Below, one piece after another: positions 19,039 to 27,054 of a DNA stretch of 64,000 bases (positions within the stretch are counted from its first letter, which is position 1; each line of letters starts with the position of its first letter). The notes below the pieces were generated by a model that was given only the letters and a program-made list of their open reading frames with translations, was not told the DNA's origin and searched no databases. The stretch is from Geodermatophilus sabuli (GTDB lineage Bacteria > Actinomycetota > Actinomycetes > Mycobacteriales > Geodermatophilaceae), in NCBI RefSeq assembly GCF_900215145.1, contig NZ_OBDO01000002.1, positions 434,001-498,000 on the forward strand, in the 5' to 3' direction. A program made the position numbers and the translations under genes.

Positions 19039-20315
19039 GCACCGTCGTGACCTCGCAGGACACCCGGCCGGCGCGCGGCCCGGTCGGCGAGCTGTTCCTC
19101 GGCGGCGGCCGCGCCCGCCGGCTCACCTGGTTGGCGGTGGGCGCGGTCGTGCTCCTCTCCGCGGTCCGCGTGATCAGCGGCGAGCAGGCGCTCACGTCGT
19201 CGTCCACCATCTCGGCGGCGCTGCTGCTGGCCGTGCCGATCGGCCTGGCCGCCCTCGGCGGCCTGTTCTCCGAACGGGCCGGCGTGGTCAACATCGGCCT
19301 CGACGGGATGATGACCCTCGGCACCTGGGGCGCGGGTTTCGCCGGCTACCAGTGGGGCTGGGGCGCGGCGCTGGTCGGCGGGCTGCTGTTCGGCGCGCTC
19401 GGCGGCCTGCTGCACGCGGTGACGACGGTGACCTTCGGCGTCGACCACGTGGTCTCCGGCGTGGCGATCAACATCCTGGCCGCGGGCGTCGTGCGCTTCC
19501 TCTCCGAGCTGTACTACACCGACAACCCGGCCGGGGGCGGCGTCACCCAGTCGCCGGCGATCACGGGCGACCAGCCGGACTTCTCGATACCGGTGCTGTC
19601 CTCGGGTCCCGACCTGCTCGGCGACCTCGAGCGGCAGGGCTGGTTCCTCGTCAGCGACGTCGCCGGCGTCCTCCGCGGGCTCACCAGCGGCGTGGGACTG
19701 CTCACCGTCCTGGCGGTGCTGCTGGTCCCGGCGTCCTACCTGCTGCTGTGGCGCACGGCCTTCGGGCTGCGCCTGCGTTCCTGCGGTGAGAACCCGGCGG
19801 CCGCGGACTCCCTGGGCGTCCCCGTCTACCGGCTGAAGTACATCGCCGTGACCACCTCCGGCGCGCTGGCCGGCATGGGCGGCGTGTTCCTCGTGTTCAT
19901 CGCCGGCATCTACCGCGAGGGGCAGACCAACGGCCGTGGCTTCATCGGTCTGGCCGCCCTGATCTTCGGCAACTGGCGGCCCGGCGGGCTGGCGGCCGGC
20001 GCGGGCCTGTTCGGCTTCGCCGACGCGTTGCAGCTGCGCAGCCGGTCGGCCGTGGTGGCGCTGTTCCTGCTGGTGGCGGTGCTGCTGGCGGCCGTCGCCG
20101 TCTGGCAGGCCGTGCACCGGCACGCGGTGCGGGCGGTACTGGCCGCCGTCGTGGCGGCGGGCGCGCTGACCGGGTTCCTGACCATCGACGAGCTCGCCCC
20201 CGGGCTGGTGTCGTTCACGCCGCACCTGACCACGCTCCTGGTGCTGTCACTGGCGTCCCAACGACTCCGGCCGCCCAAGGCCGACGGGCTGGTCTACCGA
20301 CGAGGAGAGCACTAG
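19035..20315 (+). CDS. Nucleoside ABC transporter permease (second)
   Basis: A 426-residue permease, partner of the preceding one, again BPD_transp_2 type. It has about nine to ten membrane segments; the conserved blocks GLFSERAGVVNIGLDGMM and SCGENPAAADSLGVPVYR match the YufQ-like subunit. An unusual feature is an extra hydrophobic pair at the C-terminus (VVALFLLVAVLLAAVAVWQA and VLAAVVAAGALTGFLTI). It has its own GAGGGGG upstream. Its TAG stop shares one base with the GTG of cdd. Confidence 0.9.
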   Translation: MSTVVTSQDTRPARGPVGELFLGGGRARRLTWLAVGAVVLLSAVRVISGEQALTSSSTISAALLLAVPIGLAALGGLFSERAGVVNIGLDGMMTLGTWGAGFAGYQWGWGAALVGGLLFGALGGLLHAVTTVTFGVDHVVSGVAINILAAGVVRFLSELYYTDNPAGGGVTQSPAITGDQPDFSIPVLSSGPDLLGDLERQGWFLVSDVAGVLRGLTSGVGLLTVLAVLLVPASYLLLWRTAFGLRLRSCGENPAAADSLGVPVYRLKYIAVTTSGALAGMGGVFLVFIAGIYREGQTNGRGFIGLAALIFGNWRPGGLAAGAGLFGFADALQLRSRSAVVALFLLVAVLLAAVAVWQAVHRHAVRAVLAAVVAAGALTGFLTIDELAPGLVSFTPHLTTLLVLSLASQRLRPPKADGLVYRRGEH

Positions 20316-20761
20316 TGATCGAGCCGGACTGGGACGCGCTGCGCGCGGCCGCCCGGGAGGCGATGGCCCACGCCTACGCCCCCTACTCGCGCTTCCCGGT
20401 GGGGGTCGCGGGGTTGGTGGACGACGGCCGCGTGGTCACCGGCTGCAACGTCGAGAACGCCTCCTACGGGCTGGGCCTGTGCGCCGAGTGCGGCATGGTC
20501 AGCGACCTCGCTCGCACCGGCGGCGGCCGGCTGGTCGCGGTCGCCTGCGTGGGCGGGGACGGCCAGCCGCTGATGCCCTGCGGGCGGTGCCGGCAGTTGC
20601 TGTGGGAGCACGGTGGCGCGGACATGCTCATCGAGACGGTCTCCCTGGGGATCGTGCCGATGCGCGAGGTCCTGCCGGACGCGTTCGGGCCGGACGACCT
20701 GCTGGCTGCCGCCACGCGGTCCGGCGGGGACGTGCCGGCGGTGGAGCGAGGGCAGGGCTGA
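20315..20761 (+). CDS. cdd: Cytidine deaminase
   Basis: A 148-residue zinc enzyme converting cytidine/deoxycytidine to uridine/deoxyuridine. The substrate motif CNVENASYG is followed by the catalytic Glu and first zinc Cys in LCAECGMV; the other two Cys are in MPCGRCRQLL. These three ligands identify the homotetrameric short form. It overlaps the permease stop and the deoA start by one base each, so uptake, deamination and phosphorolysis are translated from one message. Its product feeds the adjacent phosphorylase. Confidence 0.96.
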   Translation: MIEPDWDALRAAAREAMAHAYAPYSRFPVGVAGLVDDGRVVTGCNVENASYGLGLCAECGMVSDLARTGGGRLVAVACVGGDGQPLMPCGRCRQLLWEHGGADMLIETVSLGIVPMREVLPDAFGPDDLLAAATRSGGDVPAVERGQG

Positions 20762-22041
20762 TGGCCGGCTTCGACGCGATCGACGTCATCCGCGCCAAGC
20801 GGGACGGCGCCGGGCTGAGCCCGGAGCAGATCCGCTGGGTGATCGACGCCTACACCGCGGGCAGCGTCCCCGACGAGCAGATGAGTGCGCTGCTGATGGC
20901 GGTGTTCTTCCGCGGGATGAGCGCGGACGAGCTCGCCGTCTGGACCCAGGCGATGATCGACTCCGGCGAGCGCAAGGACCTCTCCCCGCTGGGCCGCCCA
21001 ACTGCCGACAAGCACTCCACCGGTGGCGTCGGCGACAAGATCACGCTGCCGCTGGCGCCCCTGGTCGCGGCGTGCGGGGTGGCGGTGCCGCAGCTGTCCG
21101 GGCGGGGGCTGGGGCACACCGGCGGCACGCTGGACAAGCTCGAGGCGATCCCCGGCTGGCGGGCCGACGTCCACGAGGAGGCCTACCTGGCGCAGCTGCG
21201 CGAGGTGGGCGCGGTGATCTGTGCGGCGGGCAACGACCTCGCCCCGGCGGACAAGAAGCTCTACGCGCTGCGTGACGTCACCGGCACGGTGGAGTCCATC
21301 CCGCTGATCGCCAGCTCGATCATGAGCAAGAAGATCGCCGAGGGCGCCGACGCGCTGGTGCTCGACGTGAAGACCGGTTCGGGTGCCTTCATGAAGGACC
21401 CGGCGGCCTCCCGTGAACTGGCCCGCACGATGGTCGGGCTGGGGGAGGCCGCGGGGGTGCGCACGGTGGCACTCGTGACGGCGATGGACCGGCCGCTGGG
21501 GCGCGCCGCGGGCAACGCCGTCGAGGTCGCGGAGTCGGTCGAGGTGCTCGCCGGCGGGGGGCCCGCCGACGTCGTCGAGCTGACCCTCGCGCTGGCGCGG
21601 GAGATGCTGGCCGGCGCCGGGCGGCCCGACGTCGACCCGGCCGAGGCCCTGCGCGACGGTCGCGCCATGGACGTGTGGCGGCGGATGATCGCCGCCCAGG
21701 GCGGCGACCCCGACGCGCCGCTGCCGCAGCCGGCCGAGAAGCACGTCGTGACGGCGCCCGCGACCGGCACGCTCACCCGGCTCGACGCCTACGCGCTCGG
21801 CGTGGCCGCCTGGCGGCTGGGGGCCGGGCGCGCCCGCAAGGAGGACCCGGTCTCGGCCGCGGCGGGCGTCACCTGGAACGCCGGGGTGGGGCAGCAGGTG
21901 ACCGAGGGGCAGCCGCTGCTGGAGCTGCACACCGACGACCCGTCACGCATCGAGCGGGCGCTGGACGCGCTGCACGGCGCGATCGGCGTGGACACCGACG
22001 ACGTGCCGCTGCCACTGGTGCTGGACCGCATCACCGCCTGA
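20761..22041 (+). CDS. deoA: Thymidine/pyrimidine-nucleoside phosphorylase
   Basis: A 426-residue enzyme of the nucleoside phosphorylase II family, splitting thymidine/uridine with phosphate into base and (deoxy)ribose-1-phosphate. The phosphate-binding signature is SGRGLGHTGGTLDKLE; KHSTGGVGDKITL carries further phosphate contacts, and SKKIAEGADALVLDVKTG supplies the base-binding Lys-Lys region. The C-terminal domain (VTAPATGTLTRLDAYALGVA, GVTWNAGVGQQVTEGQPL) is present. Its length suits both DeoA and Pdp; which base it prefers cannot be read from sequence. Upp downstream in the window would reclaim uracil. Confidence 0.94.
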   Translation: MAGFDAIDVIRAKRDGAGLSPEQIRWVIDAYTAGSVPDEQMSALLMAVFFRGMSADELAVWTQAMIDSGERKDLSPLGRPTADKHSTGGVGDKITLPLAPLVAACGVAVPQLSGRGLGHTGGTLDKLEAIPGWRADVHEEAYLAQLREVGAVICAAGNDLAPADKKLYALRDVTGTVESIPLIASSIMSKKIAEGADALVLDVKTGSGAFMKDPAASRELARTMVGLGEAAGVRTVALVTAMDRPLGRAAGNAVEVAESVEVLAGGGPADVVELTLALAREMLAGAGRPDVDPAEALRDGRAMDVWRRMIAAQGGDPDAPLPQPAEKHVVTAPATGTLTRLDAYALGVAAWRLGAGRARKEDPVSAAAGVTWNAGVGQQVTEGQPLLELHTDDPSRIERALDALHGAIGVDTDDVPLPLVLDRITA

Positions 22042-22101
22042 GCCCGTGCACGGGGAGGGGCGGGCGCGGCCACACAGGCGCGGAGAGGACACTGACCCCT
22101 C

Positions 22102-23010
22102 GTGACACGAACGCCCGCCGCGACCGCGACCGCGCCCGGTGCGGTGCATCCCGCGACGCCCCTGGATCCCGACGCCGCCATCTCGGTGCGCGGCCTGGTC
22201 AAGCGCTACGGCGACAGCACCGCCGTCGCCGGCCTGGACCTCGACATCCGGCGGGGGGAGATCTTCGCCCTGCTCGGCCCGAACGGCGCCGGGAAGACCA
22301 CCACGGTCGAGGTGCTCGAGGGGTACCGGCAGCGCGACGGCGGCGACGTCCGGGTGCTGGGCGTGGACCCCGCGACCGGCGGGCGGCGCTGGAAGGCCGA
22401 CATCGGCATCGTGCTGCAGTCCGGCGGCGGTGACAGCCAGCTGACCTGCCTGGAGCTGCTGCGGGCCCAGGCGTCCTACTACGCCGATCCCCGAGACCCG
22501 GCGGAGGTGCTCGAGTTGGTCGGGCTCACCGAGAAGGCGGGCGCGCGCGGCCGCACGCTGTCCGGGGGGCAGCGGCGCCGGCTCGACGTCGCCCTCGGCA
22601 TCGTCGGCCGCCCCCGGCTGCTGTTCCTCGACGAGCCGACCACGGGTTTCGACCCGGAGGCCCGCCGCCAGTTCTGGTCGCTGATCCGGTCCCTGCGCGA
22701 CCTGGGGACGACGATGTTGCTGACCACCCACTACCTGGACGAGGCCGAGGAGCTGGCCGACCGGGTGGGTGTCATCGCCCGCGGCCGGCTGGTCGAGGTG
22801 GCCGTGCCCGCCGAGCTGGGCGGGCGGGGGCAGGCCCCCGCGGTCGTCTCCTGGACCGAGGACGGCGTGCGGCGCACCGCCGAGACCGTCGGCCCGACCG
22901 CGTTCGTGCGGGAGCTGGCCACCCGTTTCCCGGGAGAGGTGCCCGACCTCGCCGTCGCCCGGCCCACCCTCGAGGACGTGTACCTGCGCATGATCGGAGA
23001 GCCGGCATGA
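22102..23010 (+). CDS. ABC-2 type exporter, ATP-binding protein
   Basis: A 302-residue ATPase of a two-gene ABC exporter. Walker A is GPNGAGKTTT, the signature LSGGQRRRLDVALGI, Walker B LLFLDEPTTGFDPEA, and the switch His follows in LLTTHYLDEAEEL. The C-terminal 70 residues form the usual DrrA-like accessory part. It is preceded by a 60-bp gap from deoA with GGAGAGGA upstream of the GTG, so it may be transcribed with the nucleoside cluster or on its own. Substrate unknown; similar pairs are annotated for daunorubicin-like drugs or lipids without direct proof. Confidence 0.9.
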   Translation: MTRTPAATATAPGAVHPATPLDPDAAISVRGLVKRYGDSTAVAGLDLDIRRGEIFALLGPNGAGKTTTVEVLEGYRQRDGGDVRVLGVDPATGGRRWKADIGIVLQSGGGDSQLTCLELLRAQASYYADPRDPAEVLELVGLTEKAGARGRTLSGGQRRRLDVALGIVGRPRLLFLDEPTTGFDPEARRQFWSLIRSLRDLGTTMLLTTHYLDEAEELADRVGVIARGRLVEVAVPAELGGRGQAPAVVSWTEDGVRRTAETVGPTAFVRELATRFPGEVPDLAVARPTLEDVYLRMIGEPA

Positions 23011-23816
23011 CGGCGACCACGGAGCGCTCGCTGCCCTCGGTCGGCAGCGTGTGGCGCACGCGCGGCGGGGTCGAGCTCAAGGAGTTCTTCCGTCAGCGCG
23101 AGTCGGTGGTCTTCACCCTCGCGTTCCCGGTGATCCTCCTGGTCGTCTTCGGGGCGGTCCTCGACTACGACATCGGCGGCGGCGTCACCTTCACCCAGTA
23201 CTTCATGGCCGGGATCGTCGCCGCGGGCATCCTGGGCGCCAGCCTGCAGAACATGGCGATCAGCATCGCCACCGAGCGGTCCGACGGGACCCTCAAGCAC
23301 CTGTCCGGCACCCCGATGCCGAAGAGCGCCTACTTCGTCGGCAAGGTCGTGCAGGTCCTCGCGGTCACCGTGCTGATCGTGGTGATCCTGCTGGCGGTCG
23401 GCCGGCTGGCCTACGGCGTCGTGCTGCCGTCGGGCAGCGACTGGATTACCTTCGTGTGGGTCACCGCGCTGGGGTCGTCGGCGTGCACGCTGCTGGGCAT
23501 CGCCGTCTCCAGCCTGGCCAAGAACGGCCGCTCGGCCTCGGCGATGGTCACCCCGATCGCGCTGGTCTTGCAGTTCATCTCCGGTGTCTTCTTCCAGTTC
23601 AGCCAGGTGCCGACGTGGATGCAGACGATCGCCGCCCTGTTCCCGCTGAAGTGGATGGCGCAGGGTCTCCGGTCGGTGTTCCTGCCCGACGCCCTGGCGG
23701 CGGCGGAACCGGCCGGCAGCTGGGAGCTCGGCCGGGTCGCTCTCGTGCTGGGCATCTGGTGCATCGTCGGACTCGCGCTGTGCGTCAAGACCTTCCGCTG
23801 GCAGGACCGCGGCTGA
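23007..23816 (+). CDS. ABC-2 type exporter, permease
   Basis: A 269-residue membrane protein with six hydrophobic segments, including VVFTLAFPVILLVVFGAVL, VLAVTVLIVVILLAVGRLAY, MVTPIALVLQFISGVFF and VALVLGIWCIVGLALCV. The family blocks LKHLSGTPMPKSAYFVGK and PLKWMAQGLRSVFLP match ABC-2 membrane proteins (DrrB-like). It overlaps the ATPase gene by four bases and forms a two-component exporter with it. A hairpin follows its stop. Confidence 0.88.
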   Translation: MTATTERSLPSVGSVWRTRGGVELKEFFRQRESVVFTLAFPVILLVVFGAVLDYDIGGGVTFTQYFMAGIVAAGILGASLQNMAISIATERSDGTLKHLSGTPMPKSAYFVGKVVQVLAVTVLIVVILLAVGRLAYGVVLPSGSDWITFVWVTALGSSACTLLGIAVSSLAKNGRSASAMVTPIALVLQFISGVFFQFSQVPTWMQTIAALFPLKWMAQGLRSVFLPDALAAAEPAGSWELGRVALVLGIWCIVGLALCVKTFRWQDRG

Positions 23817-23823
23817 GTGCTCC

Positions 23824-23841
23824 GTCGTCCTACCGGACGAC
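23824..23841 (+). terminator. Hairpin after the ABC-2 exporter genes
   Basis: GTCGTCC-TACC-GGACGAC, a perfect 7-bp stem 8 nt after the permease stop, directly before the 86-bp tandem repeats. Confidence 0.5.
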
Positions 23842-23843
23842 AC

Positions 23844-24072
23844 CGCGGCCAGGTGCCGTCCCTGGTTGCCGTGGAGCCCTCCCCGTGTCCCGGTCGGGAG
23901 GCCCTCCGGGCCTCCGCGACCGGTCCACCCGCGGCCAGGTGCCGTTCCCGGTTGCCGTGGAGCCCTCCCCGTGTCCCGGTCGGGAGGCCCTCCGGGCCTC
24001 CGCGACCGGTCCACCCGCGGCCAGGTGCCGTCCCCGAGCTGCGCTGGGCCGTCCCGTGTCCCGGTCGAGGCC
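23844..24072. repeat. 86-bp tandem repeat with strong internal hairpins
   Basis: Two near-identical 86-bp units start at 23844 and 23930 (two differences seen by eye) and a third, degenerate and shorter unit starts at 24016. Each complete unit contains a 15-bp hairpin stem with one bulged G: CCGGTCG+GGAGGCCC, loop TCC, GGGCCTCC+G+CGACCGG, at 23890-23923 and 23976-24009. The third unit keeps the left part but has lost the hairpin. The array fills the 307-bp gap between the exporter and add; no reading frame within it looks real. Confidence 0.9.
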
Positions 24073-24111
24073 GGGTGGCGTCCCCGGCGCGAGTCGGCGC
24101 GCGGGGCGGAC

Positions 24112-24117
24112 GACAAT
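24112..24117 (+). promoter_or_regulatory. -10-like element for leaderless add
   Basis: GACAAT, 6 nt before the add GTG, with no Shine-Dalgarno. It resembles TANAAT except for the first base. Confidence 0.4.
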
Positions 24118-24123
24118 GACTCG

Positions 24124-25197
24124 GTGCCTGCACCTCTCGACGCCGCCTCCCTCCGCCGGGCCCCGAAGGTCCTCCTGCACGACCACCTCGACGGCGGGCT
24201 GCGGCCGCAGACGGTGCTCGAGCTCGCCGACGACTGCGGCTACCGCGACCTGCCCACCGACGACGCCGACGAGCTGGGCCGCTGGTTCCAGGCGGCGGCC
24301 GACTCCGGCTCGCTGGAGCGGTACCTGGAGACCTTCGCGCACACCGTCGCGGTGATGCAGCGGTCCGACGCGGTGCGGCGGGTGGCCCGGGAGTGCGCCC
24401 TCGACCTCGCCGCGGACGGCGTGGTCTACGCCGAGATCCGCATGGCGCCGGAGCTGCTGACCGCCATGCCGATGGACGCGGCGGTCGAGGCGATGCTCGA
24501 CGGCTACGCCCAGGGTGCCCGGGAGGCCGCCGAGGCCGGCACCCCGATCACCGTCGGCACCCTGCTGTGCGCCATGCGGCAGAACGACCGGTGGGACGAG
24601 GTGGCCGAGCTCGTCGTCCGCCACCGGGACGGCGGCGTGGTCGGCTTCGACCTCGCCGGCCCGGAGGACGGCTTCCCGCCCGACCGGCACCCGTCGGCGA
24701 TCGCGCTGCTGGACCGGACCGGCGCGCACCGCACCGTCCACGCCGGCGAGGCGGCCGGCATCGACAGCATCGTGGCCGCCCTGGACGGCGCCCGCGCCGA
24801 ACGGCTGGGCCACGGCGTCCGCATCGCCGACCAGGTCGCCGCCGACGGGTCGCTGGGCCCGGTGGCCGAGCGGGTCCGCGACGAGCAGGTGACCCTGGAG
24901 GTCGCGCCGTCGTCCAACGTGCAGACCGGCGCCTACCCCTCGCTGGCCGAGCACCCGGTGGGCCGGTTGCACCGGCTGGGCTTCGCGGTCACGGTCAACA
25001 CCGACAACCGGCTGATGAGCGGGGTCTCGGTGACCAGCGAGCTCGCCGACGTGGTCGCCACCTGCGGCTGGGACTGGGACGACGTCCAGGCGGTCGCCGA
25101 GCGCGCACTCGCCGCGGCGTTCGTCGACGAGACGGAGCGGGCGCGGCTGCTGGCCGACGTCGTCCGGCCCGGGTACGCCGCGCTGCGGCAGGGCTGA
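24124..25197 (+). CDS. add: Adenosine deaminase
   Basis: A 357-residue zinc enzyme converting adenosine/deoxyadenosine to inosine/deoxyinosine, the substrates of PNP further down. Zinc ligands are in LLHDHLDGGLRP (H-x-H; the family usually has HxHLDG) and the later His positions in TVHAGEAAG (catalytic Glu) and RLGHGVR. The catalytic Asp is in TVNTDNRLMSG, where adenosine deaminases read (N/C)(T/S)DN/DP; the DN form is common in actinobacteria. Length is normal. GTG 24124 was chosen because it opens the conserved domain closely and is preceded by a -10-like hexamer. The stop codon lies in an exact 25-bp tandem duplication. Confidence 0.93.
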   Translation: MPAPLDAASLRRAPKVLLHDHLDGGLRPQTVLELADDCGYRDLPTDDADELGRWFQAAADSGSLERYLETFAHTVAVMQRSDAVRRVARECALDLAADGVVYAEIRMAPELLTAMPMDAAVEAMLDGYAQGAREAAEAGTPITVGTLLCAMRQNDRWDEVAELVVRHRDGGVVGFDLAGPEDGFPPDRHPSAIALLDRTGAHRTVHAGEAAGIDSIVAALDGARAERLGHGVRIADQVAADGSLGPVAERVRDEQVTLEVAPSSNVQTGAYPSLAEHPVGRLHRLGFAVTVNTDNRLMSGVSVTSELADVVATCGWDWDDVQAVAERALAAAFVDETERARLLADVVRPGYAALRQG

Positions 25198-25226
25198 GGT
25201 GGCCGCGCTGCGGCAGGGCTGAGGTG
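25177..25226. repeat. Exact 25-bp tandem duplication over the add stop codon
   Basis: The unit GCCGCGCTGCGGCAGGGCTG followed by AGGTG occurs twice head to tail (25177-25201 and 25202-25226). The first copy contains the end of add and its TGA, so the second is untranslated and the protein is unaffected. Confidence 0.92.
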
Positions 25227-25308
25227 ACGGCGCACACCCCGCTCTCGGGAATCGCGCCGCGATCTCCGCTGCTAACCTAGGCGTACCGGCACTCAGGCCG
25301 GTCATCCT

Positions 25309-25327
25309 CCCGGACGGTTCGTCCGGG
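25309..25327 (+). other. Hairpin in the leader of the DEAD-box helicase gene
   Basis: CCCGGAC-GGTTC-GTCCGGG, a perfect 7-bp stem about 130 nt before the helicase ATG, in a gene-free stretch of about 230 bp (25227-25457). A TAACCT hexamer just upstream could be a -10 element, which would put this hairpin near the 5' end of a long leader. Confidence 0.4.
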
Positions 25328-25457
25328 CATGAGCGCATCCGTGCAGATCCAGCGTTCCATCCCTGGGCGCAGACGATCGCCAGTGAGGACGCCGGTACCT
25401 GCGGCGCTCTCCGCTTCCACGGGACGCGCTCCGAGCTGTATCGGAGCCCCACCCCGC

Positions 25458-26975
25458 ATGACTTTGGTCCACCCTGTCTCCTTCGCCTCCAACGAAGGTC
25501 AGAACACCACCGAGAACACCGTCGCGGACGTCGCGGCGGAGAACACCGTCGAGACGCCGACCGGCCCCACCTTCGGCCAGCTGGGCCTGCCCCAGCAGCT
25601 GGTGACCGCCCTCGAGCGGCGCGGCATCCACCGCCCCTTCGCGATCCAGACGTCGGCCCTGCCCGACGCCCTGGCCGGCCGCGACGTCCTCGGCAAGGCC
25701 GCCACCGGCTCGGGCAAGACCCTGGCCTTCGGCCTGCCGCTGCTGGCCCGCATCGGCGCCGACGTCAAGAACGGCCGGCGCGCCCCGCGCGGCCTCGTCC
25801 TCGTGCCGACCCGTGAGCTCGCCCAGCAGGTGCACGACAACCTGGCGCCCCTCGGCCAGGCCATCGGCGTCCAGCTCGCCACCGTGTACGGCGGCGCGCC
25901 CATGTACCGCCAGATCCAGCAGCTGCGCCGCGGCGTCGACGTCGTCATCGCCACCCCCGGGCGCCTGCAGGACCTGATCAGCCAGGGCGAGGCGAGCCTC
26001 GCCGAGGTCGTCGTCACCGTGCTGGACGAGGCCGACTTCATGGCCGACCTGGGCTTCCTCCCGGTCGTCAAGGAGCTGCTCGACCAGACCGTGTCCGACG
26101 CGCAGCGGCTGCTGTTCTCGGCCACGCTGGACGGCGAGGTCGACGCGCTGGTCCGCCGCTACCTGAAGGACCCGGCCCGGCACGAGGTCAAGCGCGCCGG
26201 CGACGACGCACCGCCGGCCGAGCACCTCGCGTTCAGCCTCGCCTTCCGCGACAAGCTGCAGGTGGCCACCGAGCTGGCCTCCCGCCCGGGCCGCACGATC
26301 GTCTTCGCGCGGACCCAGCTCGGCGTGGACCGGCTGACCGAGAACCTGCAGGCCGCCGGCATCAAGGCCGAGGCCATCCACGGCGGGCTGCCGCAGTCGG
26401 CGCGCAAGCGAGCGCTGGAGGCGTTCACCGACGCCCGCAGCCCGGTGCTCGTCGCCACCGACGTCGCCGCCCGCGGCATCCACGTCGACGACGTCTCGCT
26501 GGTCCTGCACTACGACCCGCCGACGGACGCCAAGACCTACCTGCACCGTTCGGGCCGCACCGCCCGCGCGGGTGCCGCCGGTGTCGTCGTCTCGCTGCTG
26601 CTGCCCGACCAGGTGGGCCAGGCCAAGCGCCGGTTCCGCTCGGCCAAGGTGGACCCGATGGTCGACCGGATCCGTCCGGGTGACGCCCCGATCGCCGAGC
26701 TCGTCGCCAGCGGCGTGCACGTCGAGCCGATCGAGCGCCCGGTGCGCGAGTCCCGCCGCCCGGCGGGCTCCGGCGGCCCGCGTCGTCCGCGGCGCGACGG
26801 TGACCGCCCCCGCCGTCCCTACGGTGACCGTCCCCGCCGGGACGGCGACCGTCCGGTGGGCGAGCGCTCCGAGCGCCCGCGCCGGGAGGGCGACCGCTCC
26901 TACGGTGACCGCCGGCCCGGCGGCTCCCGCGGCCAGGGCGGGCGTCCCGGCCGCTCGGCGGACTTCTCCAACTGA
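25458..26975 (+). CDS. DEAD-box RNA helicase
   Basis: A 505-residue ATP-dependent RNA helicase (RhlE/DeaD-like) that remodels RNA structure, typically in ribosome assembly, mRNA decay and cold adaptation. The motifs are complete and in order: Q motif (HRPFAIQTSALPD), I (AATGSGKT), Ia (PTRELAQQ), Ib (TPGR), II (LDEADFM), III (SAT), IV (IVFARTQ), V (VATDVAARGIHV) and VI (HRSGRTARAG). The last 65 residues are Arg/Gly/Asp-rich with repeats such as RPRRDGDRP, a probable RNA-binding tail. ATG 25458 was chosen; an upstream in-frame ATG at 25329 would add 43 residues unlike any helicase. No good Shine-Dalgarno is seen at either. Confidence 0.92.
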   Translation: MTLVHPVSFASNEGQNTTENTVADVAAENTVETPTGPTFGQLGLPQQLVTALERRGIHRPFAIQTSALPDALAGRDVLGKAATGSGKTLAFGLPLLARIGADVKNGRRAPRGLVLVPTRELAQQVHDNLAPLGQAIGVQLATVYGGAPMYRQIQQLRRGVDVVIATPGRLQDLISQGEASLAEVVVTVLDEADFMADLGFLPVVKELLDQTVSDAQRLLFSATLDGEVDALVRRYLKDPARHEVKRAGDDAPPAEHLAFSLAFRDKLQVATELASRPGRTIVFARTQLGVDRLTENLQAAGIKAEAIHGGLPQSARKRALEAFTDARSPVLVATDVAARGIHVDDVSLVLHYDPPTDAKTYLHRSGRTARAGAAGVVVSLLLPDQVGQAKRRFRSAKVDPMVDRIRPGDAPIAELVASGVHVEPIERPVRESRRPAGSGGPRRPRRDGDRPRRPYGDRPRRDGDRPVGERSERPRREGDRSYGDRRPGGSRGQGGRPGRSADFSN

Positions 26976-26988
26976 TCCCAGCGCACCA

Positions 26989-27029
26989 CGGCAGCGGCCG
27001 GTCCCGGTTCCCGGGGCCGGCCGCTGCCG
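26989..27029 (+). terminator. Bidirectional terminator hairpin after the helicase gene
   Basis: A 13-bp perfect outer stem (CGGCAGCGGCCGG with CCGGCCGCTGCCG) with a further CCCGG/CCGGG inner stem, between convergent genes. Confidence 0.75.
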
Positions 27030-27054
27030 TCTGTCGAGGGCCTCGGACAGGCCC

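Noticed and set aside
23844-24072. CRISPR array
   Set aside because: The 86-bp units are contiguous tandem copies with no variable spacers, and no cas genes are nearby.
25329-25457. Helicase start at the upstream ATG
   Set aside because: The extra 43 residues are unlike helicase N-termini, no ribosome-binding site is present, and the ATG follows a hairpin in what looks like a leader.
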